Part shown: positions 49,205 to 61,585 of the stretch, piece after piece | Position numbering within the stretch: the stretch's first letter is position 1 | Layout of the letters: each line of letters begins with the position of its first letter | NCBI GenBank assembly: GCA_963573385.1 | Contig: CAUYLG010041543.1 | Span: 62,001-126,000 of the forward strand | From: Cacajao melanocephalus | Taxonomy: Eukaryota > Chordata > Mammalia > Primates > Pitheciidae | Length of the DNA: 64,000 nt | Reading direction: 5' to 3' | Notes under the pieces: generated by a model | Seen by the model: only the letters and a program-made list of their open reading frames with translations | Told to the model about the DNA's origin: nothing | Databases searched by the model: none | Made by a program: the position numbers and the translations under genes

Positions 49205-52200
49205 ATAAAGAACATAGCATGGAATTTTATGACAGCATACATCATAACCTAGAGTTTGGTCCCTACAACTGTTTTGTGTGGACTTCACGGGGGTAAGACA
49301 CCTGAACTAGTTGCAACATTAAACAATAATTTCCAAAAAGTGGAAGCTCTGGTAAGAATGGGCCAATATTTGCTCATGGCACTGAGAGCTGGAGTTGAGG
49401 GACAGTGTTCCATCTCGATGGCTCTCACCAGCTCCACTGTGTGACAGTCTCTATTGGCACCCCTCATTTATTTCCTTACCTGCCCAGCCCTGAGGGCATT
49501 TGAACTGATGGGTCATGACTGATGCCAGGATTCCCATCCCTAACCTCAAGGCAGGCTACTTCCTTGATCAGCCTACTGCCTCCCTCAGTAATTTACTTCT
49601 CTCATCTGACTTTTCCCACAAAACCTACTCTCTGTGGGCTGGTTCTGTGTAGTAGTCATTTTGGTAGCTCTCTCCTAGCAGATGCCCTAGGTTGGTGGAC
49701 ATAGCAGCTGTTCTCAGCATGCTTGCTAAGTGAATAAAATTTTAATAGAGAACTCTTATCTCTGCTTTGTGATAACTGAGTAGTATCTACTCTTCTGCAA
49801 TATTCTGAAGGAGACTGTGACTTTTTGGATGTTTGAAGATGTTTTCCTGACACACAGAAAGAAGCTGATCTCTCCTTTGCAGAAAGCATAGCCAGCAGTG
49901 TGCTTTCATGGTGTAGGAATGAATACAGATTTTTGGAGTGGTTGAAACCCCAGGGGTAGTAAGTAGCCCATATCACAGAATTCTTGTACTGACTGAAATC
50001 TCCAAGAGCAAACCCCTGGAGAACTTAGCAACGCAGAGCAGGTTTTGGCTGTGCTGCCCATGTGTAGGTAAATGGCTTAAGTAATTGCTGTCCTTGGGCA
50101 GTCAGTCAAAACGCAAGAGTTGAGACTATAAAAGGGCAAGTGCTCCCACAGAGTAAAAATTATAAAGTATTGTTAGACAGAATAATATGTGACTGCTGAC
50201 ATTTCACCTTTTATTATTATAGCAACGCTGTAAGAAAGAAATGTAGTTAAGGTTGTCAGAATTTCATTTTAACCCCCTCCTTTGAGGCTGTTAAAAATTC
50301 ACTCATGCTGAAACTTGCCTTTCAGGTTCTCTGTGAGATTTGTGCTTTGTTTTTAATCCGTTGTTCTCTAATGGAATGCAAAATGTAATTTGGGGGAAAG
50401 GGTTTTTCCAAGGATCTTTCTACAAATTTGCTTCCTATCTCAATTCCCTTTTCCTTGTCTGCCCCATTCTCTGACAAAAGGTTAGCTGTAGCAACAAAAA
50501 CAACCCCCAAGATACATTCAACTGACAGAGGATTAAAGGCTTTTGGTAGTGCTTATAAAAATAGCTTCAGCAATAAGCAATACTCAACAAGTAGGAATCT
50601 GTTCAGTGGCAGTCACTAAAAGCAATCACAGTCTTGAAGTGCCATAAATGTCCATAAGAGATGCAGTTGAATCAACAGGTATTTGTGGAGCACTCACTGA
50701 ATAAATAGTAACCAATGACAGTATAAAAATTTCTTCACAGGTGTGACAGAGGTGACACTCTGGTAGGAAGGAGGAACCAGAGATGTTGTACCAAGGCTAT
50801 ATTTGTATAGCAAACACACTGACTTTGTTTAGACCATGTGCTCTTGGTACTCAAAGTTCCTATACCCCTACTCATAAGCCATCTCCCACTGATGCCAACA
50901 TGCTAGAGGAAGGGGGAAAGAGCCAATGATTCATTGATCAGCTACTAGGTGCCAGGCAGAATGCTAGGCACTTTGTAATTATAAGGTACTGTGAAGATAT
51001 AAAGAGGATGAGCCCTCCCCCAATCCCTACTCTCCAGCTGAAACACAGTTTGGGTATATCCACCCGAGCATAAATAGTTTTCAAACACTCCTATGCTTAC
51101 TTTGCTTATCTTAAACTAAAGCAGTTGTCCAGCTAGACTTATGTTGATCAGCCTATGAGATATCACCATATATAATATTTACTTCTGTAGACATCCCGCC
51201 AGCTCTTTGATAAACGTGTTAGGTCTTGCATGTGCCATCCTTCCCATTACAGGAGTCCCACAACTTGGGAATGTGCTATAATTAGCCTTTGATTATTATA
51301 AGCATTTCTGTAACACTTTCCGTTTAAAGATGGCTTAACAACCAACTCTACTTTGTATGTCTCACAAGAAACTGGATAAGTCAACACTTGTTAGCTTTGC
51401 TTTATGGCCTTGAATCCTCAGGTCCAGGATTCAAAGAAATCAAGAGTTATTGCAGTCAGCTCAGACTTAAGACCAACACAGCTGTTCTCTTTTTAGCCAG
51501 CCTCTCAGCCTGACGCCCAGCTGCTTCCCAATCTTTACTTTGAAAAAATATATATAATACATATTATTTTTAAATTCTTGGAATTAAAAACTTACAGTAA
51601 GAATATTGGCCCCAATTCTCCACTTTTAGTATGAAGAACTCACATCTTGGGCTTTTGCCAGGTATTGCTGGGTTAATTTTGGCAGATCTGAGACAGCCCT
51701 GCAGACAATTTTCCTCAGCTGGTGAAAAAGCAAAGATGAATCTTTCCAGGGCCCATTTCTCTCAGCCCACGCCACAGGCAGAGTGCAGGTGCGCTGTCCA
51801 GTCAGGCAGAAGGAGCGGTAGCACCCATGGGACAGGTGAGTGGGGGAAGCAGGTTGGTCTTGGGAAACTTCTTTGGAGAGCAATATGGCGGCTCAGGGAT
51901 GTGCATCGTGGCTACAAGAAGGTAAAACCAGTTAGTTCTGGTTTCTCGGTATGGAATATTTACCCATTGTTTTAGAACATGGGTGGCAAAATATGGTCAA
52001 AAGCATAAAAGAAAAATTATAGTTCAGCTGCAGAAAAGGTCTTGTAGAGAGATGTCTCTTTTTCCTTAGAGTCAGGCTGTTTTGTCTACCAGTCTTGAAT
52101 CATGCTGTCATGCTACATTTGTGGCAATAAAAACGTTTACTCTCCCACATCATCATCTTGTAATCTTTATGATACTTGCTATTAAATCTGGAGACAGTGA

Positions 52201-52540
52201 TTCCTTGTTAAACTTAGTTTTTAAACTAGAATCTTCATGGCTTCATAGTATATGTGCAATGATTGCTCACAATATTTCATTTTTAAATGATGGTAAATGT
52301 TGCTAATAATATTTCTGCTAGTACCAAGAAATATATTTTATCTCAATTTAGAATATATGTATGAACAGGGTGTTCATTTCCATTTTAATTCAAAACCCAA
52401 TTTGTTTCTAATACTCTGTTTACTCCTCTTTAAGCTGATTGAGTCAGCTGGTCCAGCCCCCATTTTCAAAATCAAATACTTCCTCTGTACTTTCCTTTTC
52501 CCCCAAATACAACTGCATCATCATCATCATCACCATGATT
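49205..52540. other. Long unique stretch
   Basis: Over 3 kb with almost no recognised repeat. A weak old-repeat piece (CTAGGTGCCAGGCAGAATGC) lies near 50922-51010. CAGGTGAGTGG at 51834 is a good splice-donor match, but no supporting exon was found. A 114-codon frame at 51631-51975 crosses that site. A CATCAT patch lies at about 52514-52534. Confidence 0.45.
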
Positions 52541-52544
52541 GCTT

Positions 52545-52747
52545 CAGCACTTTCCACGTGCCATAAAATGTCTGGAGAATTCTGCATGTGCTAACTGACT
52601 CACTCTTCATAGCAGTAATGAGAATTATTATGGTCCCCGTCTTAGAGATGTGGATCCTGGCACACAGAGAGGCTACATAATTTGCACAGGGCAGCCATGC
52701 TGGAATTGGCATGAGCACTGCCTGGCTGCAAAGCACCGCTCCTTTCT
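52545..52747 (-). repeat. MIR SINE (antisense)
   Basis: TAATGAGAATTATTATGGTC, then CCTGGCACACAGAGAGGCTA and TTTGCACAGGGCAGCCATGC, are the MIR reverse complement. Confidence 0.78.
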
Positions 52748-52979
52748 GCTGTGCTCTACTGCCCTCATGGCGGGGACCCCACTGAGAATTTTGCCATTTC
52801 CATAGCACTTTTATGTTCATCTTTTCATTTGAATCTTACAACTACACATAAGGTTTTGTTTAAACTGGAAACCACCATTATATTACTTCCAAGTCTGGGG
52901 AAAATATTTAACATTTTATTATGGTTTAATTTACTGAGGGTTTGGCTATTTTTTCCCAGATGAAAATTCTAGGGTTTTA

Positions 52980-53290
52980 TCAATAATTCTTTATTTTTTT
53001 CTATTGAGATTGATACATATTTGGGGGAGTATATGTGACATTTTGATACCTGTAGACAACGTGTAATAATCAAGTTGGGCTAATTGAGATATCCATCACC
53101 TCAAAAGTGTATGTTTTCTTTGTGTAGGGAACATTTAAATTCTTCTAGCTATTTAAAAATATACAACAAGTTATTGTTAACTATAATTTCCCTAATATTC
53201 TATCAAATACTAGAACATATTCCTTCTATATAACTGTATTTTTGCACCCCTTAACCAATTTAAGTAAAACTATGGACTTCACCTAAAAAA
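52980..53290. repeat. L1 3'-UTR-like fragment
   Basis: GAGATATCCATCACCTCAAA, then AACAAGTTATTGTTAACTAT, is a familiar old L1 3' UTR segment, the same region as at 2050-2455. Orientation is not assigned. Confidence 0.65.
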
Positions 53291-53294
53291 TTTA

Positions 53295-53810
53295 AAATTA
53301 TATTCAACTGTAAGTCATCCTCAAATTACTCTACATGGATTCTTTTCTCCCATTATAAAGCCAAGTCCTACATTTCTCGAGGGGATGTGCTGACCTCAGC
53401 AGAAACAGGGAGTGTATTTAAATGTCTTAAGTTATAACTGACTGCATTTTAAAATCAAGTATTTTAGTCTTTACATAGTTATAGTTATATGAGTAACATT
53501 TGTACTTATATGTTTAGATTTATGTATACCAGGTCAAATTCCAGAAAGGATTTTCATAGATTTAGAACACATACTGCTTGGAATTTATATGTACCTCTAC
53601 TCTCTTCTTTTGATATGGGGAATAAATACTTTATTCTATTTTTTATTATCTCTATTTATATCCAGAAAAATTTTTAAAAGAACTTATATAATAATGTGGC
53701 CTAAAAAAATAAATGCTATTGAATTAATGTCCCTTTTTTCATGCTTGCTTGTTTGTAGTTTTCAAATTTGTTGTTCCCAATTTTTGACACATCATTAAGC
53801 AGACTTCTGA
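53295..53810. other. AT-rich unique sequence
   Basis: Nothing recognised. Confidence 0.5.
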
Positions 53811-53812
53811 GT

Positions 53813-53839
53813 TCTTTTTTTTTTTTTTTTTTTTTTTTT
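53813..53839. repeat. Poly(T) tract, about 26 bases
   Basis: An unbroken T run. It may be the poly(A) tail of a minus-strand retroposed transcript lying to the right. I found no target duplication, and no AATAAA within 50 bases on the minus strand, so it is called only as a homopolymer. Confidence 0.9.
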
Positions 53840-54720
53840 GTAGAAAAGAACTGGACTTAGTTCCATAGGAATACAAATAATACAGATGTCAATAATTGAA
53901 TCTACACATTGTCCTTGGAGAGAAGTCCTTCCCTGCCCTGCTCGTTATTTCACATCATGATCTGCAGGACATTTCAGAGAAGTCCATGAAAGAGAAGATC
54001 AGTATTTTTACATCATGGCAGTAGAAGTCCTTAAGAGGATTAAATACCCACTGTCACTCAAAGAACCATGCCAGATCCCATCATTCCTTACAGTAACTTC
54101 CTCTGAACAGGGTCTTGCACACTTGTCTTGCTCAAAGCCTTCTTCCGGTCACATAAATACTCTTGCTGAACAATTAACCTTTCATGAAAAAGTAGCTGAG
54201 GGGAGTTTGGGCTCAGGTTCAGTTTCTTGGCCCATAAATATCTGCGTAAACAAGTTCTAGGGGCACCTGGGAGAGGTCAGTGAACAGATCAAGGTCATAA
54301 TACATTCCATTGCTTAACCTAACCGAATGACATAGATCAAGAAAGTGTTTCCAAAAACAGGCAGCTACATTTCATCCTTGCATATTCAGGGAAAAGAAAA
54401 TAAATACCTTCTGTTTTAAACAGCTGGGGGCTTTACTGAAATGCTGATGTATCACCAAAGTCATGGACAGTAGCAATGTTTTCCTCAGGGTGGCAGGAAG
54501 ACCCCAAAAGGTGAGGACCGACACTCCACCAAAGAATGAAGGCTTTACAACCACTTAAGGAACAGAATAATGTAGGAGATGGATCTGATGTGTCCAGCGG
54601 TAAATCCAGTGTCCATTCTTGCTAATGGCCTTCTAAAATCTTTGAATTCAAGATTTAAAAAATGAGGTTTGAAACTGGGGTATCCACCATTTCTTTGTTA
54701 TTGAAAGGGAGAGAGAAATA
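53840..54720. other. Unique sequence, possible minus-strand retrocopy
   Basis: No repeat recognised. If the poly(T) is a tail, this would be the 3' end of the copied transcript. An 81-codon plus-strand frame (54015-54260) has a good start context but no recognisable protein pattern. Confidence 0.35.
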
Positions 54721-54724
54721 AAAT

Positions 54725-54937
54725 ATATTGAGCTCCCAACTTGGTCCAGGAATTTTATATTTATTTTCTTAGTTAATCCCACAATTAACTTCAATAGATA
54801 TTTTTATATTTCTATAGCATAGAAAGGGAAGATACGGCTCAAAGAAGTTAAATAATTCACTGAAAATAATCTAGGTTGTGTGGTAGAGCCAAGATTTGAA
54901 CTCATATCTACACAATTCTGTGCCTATTTTCCTTGCT
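54725..54937 (-). repeat. MIR SINE (antisense)
   Basis: TATTGAGCTCCCAACTTGGT, GAAGATACGGCTCAAAGAAG and GTAGAGCCAAGATTTGAACT follow the MIR reverse complement. Confidence 0.8.
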
Positions 54938-54939
54938 TT

Positions 54940-55840
54940 CTTCTTGAGATAAAAGAGTATTTGACCGGAGGCTTTATGAGGCATGACAGACATTTCAATA
55001 TGGTCTCTTACAGTGTATATTAATATATTTATGTGTCCCGCTTAAGCACAGGAGTGCAGAAGGACAGGAGAGAAGTTCAGAGGCCACTTGTGAAAGACAA
55101 ATCCGCCTGAGTGAGAGCCGGTACTTTTATAGCTAAAGAGAGGAAAGAACTTGACTTATTCCTTGACTTGGGTTCTCCATATTGTGGCCTGACTGATGAG
55201 GGTTTCTCTACTTCCTGGAGAACTTTTCCTGATCCTACCTGCCACCTCCCTACAGCAGCACAGAACATTGGGTATAGATCATACTTCCCTCTACTTTGGA
55301 CCTTTTGGAGGGATGGTTCATCTGCTTTTAAGCAGTTTCAGAGAAGAAAATGTCATAATCTTCCCAAGGTAACTTCTGACTCAAAATTTTTAGGAAGGGT
55401 CTTTCCTCACTCAAACAGGCAAAAGCATAAAGCAATGAAACATCATCAAATAGCACCACAGCATTCAGCAAGGTCACACATTGTAGTTTAAATGTATTTG
55501 TTTATATTTGTGCAGTAAAGAAAGCTCAATTCCTTTGAAAACTTTTAATGCCTGATATCATGCTTTGCTTAATTTCTAAGTGTCCCCTGCAATTAGAGAA
55601 ACCTCAGCATACTAGACAGAGACTATGTAAATGTGTTCATTTGTAGCTCCAAGTGTGTGTTTAGACTTTAGACCAGTGTATTGGCACTCTGGCAGAGAGC
55701 AGAAGGAAGCTGGAACTCTCTGGCAATTTATTATTGGCATAGATGCCTCGGCCTCATGTGCCATGCCCCATGAAGCTTGTCACACAGCTGGCCTTCAGCA
55801 AGATATTCACTAACCATTGGTGAGGAGGGTATTTTAAAAA
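54940..55840. other. Unique sequence, nothing recognised
   Basis: Includes a 126-codon plus-strand frame (55111-55491). Its length is within chance for AT-rich DNA and its composition shows nothing distinctive. Confidence 0.45.
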
Positions 55841-55847
55841 CTTACTC

Positions 55848-56956
55848 TAGAATACCCACACGCAGAAGAATGAAGTTGGAATTCTTCCTGACATCATACA
55901 GAAAAATTAAATCAAAATAGATTACAAACCTAAACGTAAGAGCTAAAACTGTAATACTCCTAGAAGAAAATATAGGAGACAAATTTCATGACCTTGGGTT
56001 ATGCAAAGCCTTTTTTAGATATCGTATCAGAAGCACAAGCAACAAAGAAAATACAAAATTTGACTTCTTCAAAATTAACATTTTTGTGCTTCAGTGTAGG
56101 ACTTCAAGAAACTGAAAAGACAACCCACAGAAGAGAAGAATATATTTGCAAATCATATATCTTAAAAGAAACCTGAATCTAAAATATGTAAAGTACTGTT
56201 ATAACTCAATAATGATAAGATGAGTAACCCAATTGGAAAATAGGCAAAGGATCTGAATAGACATTTCTCCAGAGACGATAAACAAATGGGCAAATAGCAC
56301 ATAAAAAGACATTCAACATCATTAGCCATGTGGGACATGCAAATCAAAACCACAGTGATATAGCATTTCACACCCACTAGAATGGTTATCATCAAGAAGA
56401 GATAAAAACAAGTGTTGGCAAGGATGTGGAGAAATTGGAACTCTTATACACTGGTGAAGAGAATGTAAATGGCGCAGCCACTTTGGAAAACAGTCTGGCA
56501 GTTTCTCCAATAGTTAAACATAAAGCTACCATATGATCCAGCAATTATGCTCCCAGATATACATCCAAGAGAAATGAAAACATATGCCCATAAAAAAACT
56601 TGTACACGAATGTTTATAGCAGCATTATTCATAATAGCCAAAAAGTAGACCAACTCAAATTATCCACCAACTGGTGAATGGGTAAACAAAATGTAGAATT
56701 ATATGGTTCCATTTATGTGTAATACCTAGAATGGACAACTCTATACAGACAGAAAGTAGGTAAGTGGTTGCCTAGAGGTGGAATGGGAGAAATGAAGACT
56801 GACTGCTAGTGGATTTCTTTTTAGGGTGATGAAAATGTAAAAGTGTGGTGATGGTGGCACAGCTCTGTGAATATACGAAAAACTATTGAATGTACACTTT
56901 TAATGAGTGAATAGGATGGTAGGTGAATTGTATTTCCACAAGGTATATATAAAAAA
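55848..56956 (+). mobile_element. Old L1 LINE, ORF2 end to 3' end (sense)
   Basis: AGACATTTCTCCAGAGACGA, AGGATGTGGAGAAATTGGAA, GGAAAACAGTCTGGCAGTTT, TGTTTATAGCAGCATTATTC and AGTAGGTAAGTGGTTGCCTA are L1 landmarks in order. An internal deletion near 56700 removes the usual region between the ATGAATGGGTAAACAAAATG-type block and the 3' UTR. The tail ends near 56956. Inactive. Confidence 0.95.
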
Positions 56957-56974
56957 GCCTCACTATAGACTTTA

Positions 56975-57143
56975 GTTCTCAGCCAGGGCTGCCCCTTAAA
57001 ATCATCATCTGGGGCACTTCTCAAATTCCACTGCCTGGGCCATACCCTAGACAAATTACATCAGAATCTCTGTGGGTAGGACCCAGACATTTTTTCTTTG
57101 CCCAGGTGATTACAACGTTTGGCCAAGGGTGAAAACACTGAGT
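56975..57143. mobile_element. MER5A hAT element, near full length
   Basis: AGTTCTCAGCCAGGGCTGCC, ATCAGAATCTCTGTGGGTAG and CAGGTGATTACAACGTTTGG match MER5A throughout, ending at AAAACACTG. Confidence 0.85.
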
Positions 57144-57164
57144 TTCCTTTCAAGGGGTAAAATA

Positions 57165-57208
57165 CCACAGAATGAAGTGAATGCCACAGTATTCACTTCA
57201 CTCTGTGG
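57165..57208. repeat. Compact 18-bp hairpin
   Basis: CCACAGAATGAAGTGAAT (57165-57182) and its reverse complement with one mismatch (57191-57208) flank an 8-base loop. Confidence 0.85.
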
Positions 57209-57214
57209 ATGTTC

Positions 57215-58098
57215 CTGCCTAGTGTTCCAGTAGATGATATCTTTGATGTGAGGTGTCACCTCCGACTCCTGCCAGTTTTCACCGTGATGCTAACTGGCAC
57301 CTGTAGGATCACTCTATAGTAGAGACCAACACTTGTGAGAAGGCACTGCACCTCCTTTCCTGGAAAGAAACTGACTATGCAGCACTGGGTGGGTGCCCTA
57401 AACTTGGGCCTCTGATTCCCTCTATTTTCACAAGTAAACTGTGTGTGTGTGTGTTTAGGTTTCCATGGCTCTTTCTTTGGAATCTTTGTAAAGCAATGTT
57501 CAAAAAGGTGTTTTGAAATAAAATGTACAGAACCAAAGCATTCATCTAATGACTTGAGGAGTTTCACATTGGTTCTTTTCATTTAAAATCCTAAAGTTTC
57601 ACAGCTATAAACGTAATGCTGGGAAAATGCAATGCATTGGATACAAGGAACCCACAAATGGAAGCTGTGACTAGTGCTTTGCTGGTTATCAATACCAGAT
57701 ATAAAATGTTGTTGAATGACCAACTGCATTCTTTTTTAAAATTCATCAGTTCTTTCTTTGCTATTCTTAAGCACAATTGGAAATTCAAACACCAGTTTGC
57801 GTGACTTAAGAAATGAAAACAATATACTCCCCAGTCTAAAAGTCAAGATCCAGAGCAGCAATTAGAACTCAGCATAGAGATTGTCATTTAAATTCAATTT
57901 AGTGAAATAAAAAGACAAAATATTTTAAAATATTCAAATGTTGTTAATATAACTAAAAGTCGGCTATGATTATTTTTTAAACAAGTAGAATAAAACATGA
58001 ACTGACGGCAAAAAGACAGCATCCTGGAAGATTACAAACACTGAGTTTGCAAAAGAAAAAGTTTGAAGATTAGTCTGAAATAGACACCCCAGAAGGAC
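57215..58098. other. Unique sequence with a short (GT)n
   Basis: A TGTGTGTGTGTGTG run lies at about 57441-57455. Otherwise nothing was recognised. Confidence 0.5.
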
Positions 58099-58101
58099 CC
58101 A

Positions 58102-58368
58102 TCAAAACAGATTATTGTCATTGATGTGATATGTATCTTGGCCATATAGTTGCTTAGAGATTTGTTCTAACTTTCCAAAACCAGACTCATAACATAAAAC
58201 CTCATCAACTATCAGCAGGTACCTAAAAACACTTTTTCTGTCTTTTGCTCTTTCATCCTTCAGCACACAATATTCTGTAAGCCAAGAAGCCATGTTTCTT
58301 GCAGTCACAGAGTAATTTTTATCAGCATTAACACAGACAATCAAGCTGGCCCCTGCACGAAGGTACAT
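58102..58368 (-). other. Unrecognised protein-like open frame, 88 codons
   Basis: The frame begins ATG at 58368 and ends TGA at 58102. It runs MYLRAGASLIVCV at its start and DTYHINDNNLF at its end, with a charged middle (WLTEYCVLKDERAKDRKSVF). It is unlike the cysteine/serine/leucine-rich chance frames elsewhere here. It is preceded in frame by GRLAKDAK and then a stop. The sequence just upstream on the minus strand has a possible splice acceptor (TTTTATTTTCCTGCAG, about 58600) and a donor-like AGGTAAAT (about 58411), but no joined frame convinces me. It lies in sequence where I recognise no repeat. I do not recognise the protein. It may be a gene relic, an exon, or chance. No poly(A) signal or target duplication was seen. 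Confidence 0.25.
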
Positions 58369-58371
58369 CTT

Positions 58372-58972
58372 AGCATCTTTAGCAAGTCTCCCTTATAATG
58401 AATTTACCTCTCACGGTCCTGGATGACCATTCTATTCTCAAAGAGGGAAGAGGAGCTCACCCAGTCAGAACAAACCAGCTGCTGAGGGAAACAGCCCACA
58501 TAACACACAGAGAGAAATCCCTCTACTGGTGGCATCAGACCAGAGAATTCTCTCTAGTTGTCTAGCTGTTGTAATTGTAGCTTCTGCAGGAAAATAAAAA
58601 TGTACAACAAAACAATAATTCAAAGCCAAAAGTGTCTTCTCTCTTATACTGTAACTGCTTATGTATCAGTGCACAGAATGATGTTGAATGGACAGACCAA
58701 AAATACTTGATAAATACCAGTAATTAACTCTCATTTTTTAACAAAATGGATTGAGGTGGGGCAAAGAAGCATAGAAGAGGGAAAATGTGGGCAATCAGAA
58801 ACTTAGGTCATTGAAAATGACTCCAAAAAATCCACATATATAATTGTGTCCATATTACGCCTTCCTATCTACCTGAGGGACACAATGGTGACAAAAGTGA
58901 CCAATTTGAGGTCATAACATCGATTTTTTTTTTCTACTAGAAGATACATTGGCCAGAAATGTATTACCAAAA
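58372..58972. other. Unique sequence upstream of the protein-like frame
   Basis: No repeat recognised. A second minus-strand frame across about 58480-58600 carries ARQLERILWSDATSRGISL, which again looks somewhat protein-like. It is in a different frame from the one at 58102-58368. Confidence 0.35.
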
Positions 58973-58974
58973 GG

Positions 58975-59158
58975 CAGCACTAGCTATATAATTTATCTGG
59001 CCCAGAAGAAAACGAAAATGCAGGACCCTGTTTAGAAATAATCAGAATTATAAGATGGTGACAGCACAGCATTAAACCAAGTACAGAGCCCTTCTGTGCT
59101 TGGGGCCCTATGTGACTCTGCAGGGTGCAGCTCATGAAGCTGGCCCTGTCAAAGGATA
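58975..59158. repeat. Unassigned medium-copy repeat (probably DNA element)
   Basis: CGAAAATGCAGGACCCTGTT, then GACAGCACAGCATTAAACCA, and GCAGCTCATGAAGCTGGCCC are familiar in this order from a common repeat that I cannot name. Confidence 0.5.
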
Positions 59159-59249
59159 AGAAATAAGGAAGGCAAGGGTCTGTGTAACCCTCACACAATC
59201 TTCTAGTTAGTTTAGCTTCTCTTGGAAGAATTTACATATTTACAGACTC

Positions 59250-59420
59250 TTCTGGCTGAAAAAGAGCTTAAGAATGACATATGTCACTTTCTCATTTATA
59301 GAAACCAATACTCAGAGAAATTAAATGACTTGTCTAAGGTCATCCATTGAATACAGAGCCAGAACCATATCCCAGGTGTGGACTCCACACTGACATTCTT
59401 TCCCTTATACCACATTCTTG
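59250..59420 (-). repeat. MIR SINE (antisense)
   Basis: CATATGTCACTTTCTCATTT, TTAAATGACTTGTCTAAGGT and CCAGGTGTGGACTCCACACT follow the MIR reverse complement. Confidence 0.75.
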
Positions 59421-59424
59421 GTCT

Positions 59425-60130
59425 CCAGTTGAATGTAAACAATCAGAAAACATTAACTACCAAAAAAGGAGGGGAAGAAGGTAGGGGAGGAAATTACCTC
59501 ACCAGAGCTTTTTTCTCTCAACTCTTCTGCCCAAAGAATAAAATGCAGTTATAAAAACTGTTTTCAAATTCCTTTTCTGAGTCAACACTTCCAGGTCCTA
59601 GGGTGAAGACATCAAATAATGGCTTCAAACACTGAAGCAAATTCTCTTTGCCAAGAGTTTGCTTGAGCCCTAGGAGTTAATGATCATAGGCCAAGGTGGT
59701 TATTAGTGGATAGTTACGAGGCAACACACTAGTAAACTAATCAGTGTTCCTGCACAAATATTTAAAATAATTCCAAGATAACTTGAACTTCAACACTGAG
59801 CTAGCCAAACACATTTGTAATCTGAACCCAAGATTCTAATGAGTTACTGCCTTTTGGATGTCCTTCAATGTGAGGGACATTTTTAGAAAGATTACCACTT
59901 TAGTGAAAACAAAGACTGATATTTTAAATGTAATCATGAGACCTGGATTTTTTTTTTAATGCAAAACAAAATGCATCTCTTTTCCCAACTCATGTATGTG
60001 TACAAATTTAGTACATTAAAATATCTGTTGCAAGGACACAGTCACTGAAAGATATCACACAAATTAAACATAAATGAAATGGCAAAAGCTCATGAAAAAC
60101 ACTGAAAAAGAGTTCAAGGTAGATTAGCAA
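59425..60130. other. Unique sequence, nothing recognised
   Basis: Nothing recognised. Confidence 0.5.
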
Positions 60131-60134
60131 TAGC

Positions 60135-60385
60135 GTGATGCAATGAAAAAAACACCTGGCAGAAAGGCAAAAGACAGGTGTCAAACCTCTTTAAACAAGG
60201 CACAGTGCTATTGGCTGCAGGGCCAGACAGATCTTCTAGCTTGAATCCTAGGCCTCTATATAGTTCATTGTTATAAGCCATGGCGAATTCACGAGCAAAA
60301 TGGGGTTGATAATAAAGCCAAATGGTCAGATCAGATGCTTTCTAAATGTCTCTGTAAACTCTAAAATCTGTGATTACATACCTTT
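60135..60385 (+). repeat. Likely MIR SINE (sense), diverged
   Basis: A GTGATGCAATGAAAAAAACA opening, AAAAGACAGGTGTCAAACCT, a CAAAATGGGGTTGATAATAA block and a TCTCTGTAAACTCTAAAATC block keep MIR order. Confidence 0.5.
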
Positions 60386-60389
60386 AATA

Positions 60390-61295
60390 TTACCTTATTG
60401 AGTTGCCCCTCAGAATTTTCACTGGGGGGCTAAAATTAGCTTTGCAAGTCCAACGCTTTCCACAACTTCATGCTCTGTAAGTAGTAATAAGAAAAAACAA
60501 AATATTCTCTGGCTTGGATAGATTTTTGGCATAATTACAGGTCTGGTGTTTGGAAAATGAGGGCCAGATGAAAATGGTGCAGAGACATGAATAACCCAAA
60601 GTGTCTGAGACTACAGTACTTACATCTCATTAACCACCAATTACCACATTCATAATTTAACACAAAGAGGAAAACACAAACGAGCTTTTAAAAAAAGTCC
60701 AACCCTTTTACATAGACTTCAGTTTACACCTGGCCTCTAAAGGCAGGATTAATGCACTTGGTTGAGAAAGGGAGTACTTAGATTGAGCAATAAAAACACT
60801 TTCAATAACATGTGAGGCTATAAAAATGGCTGGGCTAAAGCCATTAGCCAAAGACAAATAATACCCTGCAGGAGGAAAAGAAGCAGCTTCTTCTGGATCA
60901 TAAGGTCTGGCACGTTTTTAAAGACCTTGCTTTCACTGAAATGTAACATATCCATTTAAAGAGACTTTTTTTTCTGCATTCAAAAGATGATCTCATGTTC
61001 AAGAGTTTTGTCAAAACATGGGAGGAAAAATAATCCTTATTTATTTTAGTTCATTGTTAATCTTACTATTATCACTAGGTTTTTTTTATTATTGCTATTC
61101 TTAGGATTATTGCTACTACCGATGATGCTGTTACTGCTACTGCCTCCACATCTAACAATAACTCTGCCTAGTCTCCTAATGAGGATATAGTTTTAAGTTT
61201 AGTGTTCTTACTGCATTTCTAAATTCCAATGAATAACATTTTATGACTCAGCCCCCTTGTGTCCCAGGCTGGCTCTCCAGCGTGAGTCTGATTTG
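60390..61295. other. Unique sequence, nothing recognised
   Basis: Apart from a T-rich patch near 61079, nothing was recognised. Confidence 0.5.
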
Positions 61296-61299
61296 CTCT

Positions 61300-61478
61300 G
61301 CTTCAGTGTGGTCCCTGGACCGACAGTTTCCCTATCACTTGGGAGCTTAATTTAGACGCCGATTTCTGGCTCCTTGTCAGACCTATAGAACCAGAGGCTT
61401 TAAGGTAGGGGGGTAAGTATGTGTTTTAAAAAGCTTACCCAAAGATTCTGAAGCTCAAATTTGAGAACCTCCGCTCAA
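61300..61478. mobile_element. MER5A hAT element, near full length
   Basis: CAGTGTGGTCCCTGGACCGA, a TATCACTTGGGAGCTTAATT block, and AAATTTGAGAACCTC at the end match MER5A. Confidence 0.78.
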
Positions 61479-61585
61479 CAGAGGAAGTGAGTCAGGTGTT
61501 AGAGAAGAAAGAGGGATGAACTGAGGATGAACACCTGAGCTACCACCTGCAGGCTTTACCTTGTCTGCTACAGGGCAGGCTGCCA

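Noticed and set aside
51631..51975. Possible exon with a CAGGTGAGT donor
   Set aside because: No acceptor, frame or repeat-free conservation evidence supports it. Donor-like words occur by chance.
54015..54260. 81-codon frame with a good start context
   Set aside because: Start context alone is weak evidence and the translation has no recognised pattern.
55111..55491. 126-codon plus-strand frame
   Set aside because: About three frames of this length are expected by chance in this window, and its translation shows no recognisable domain.
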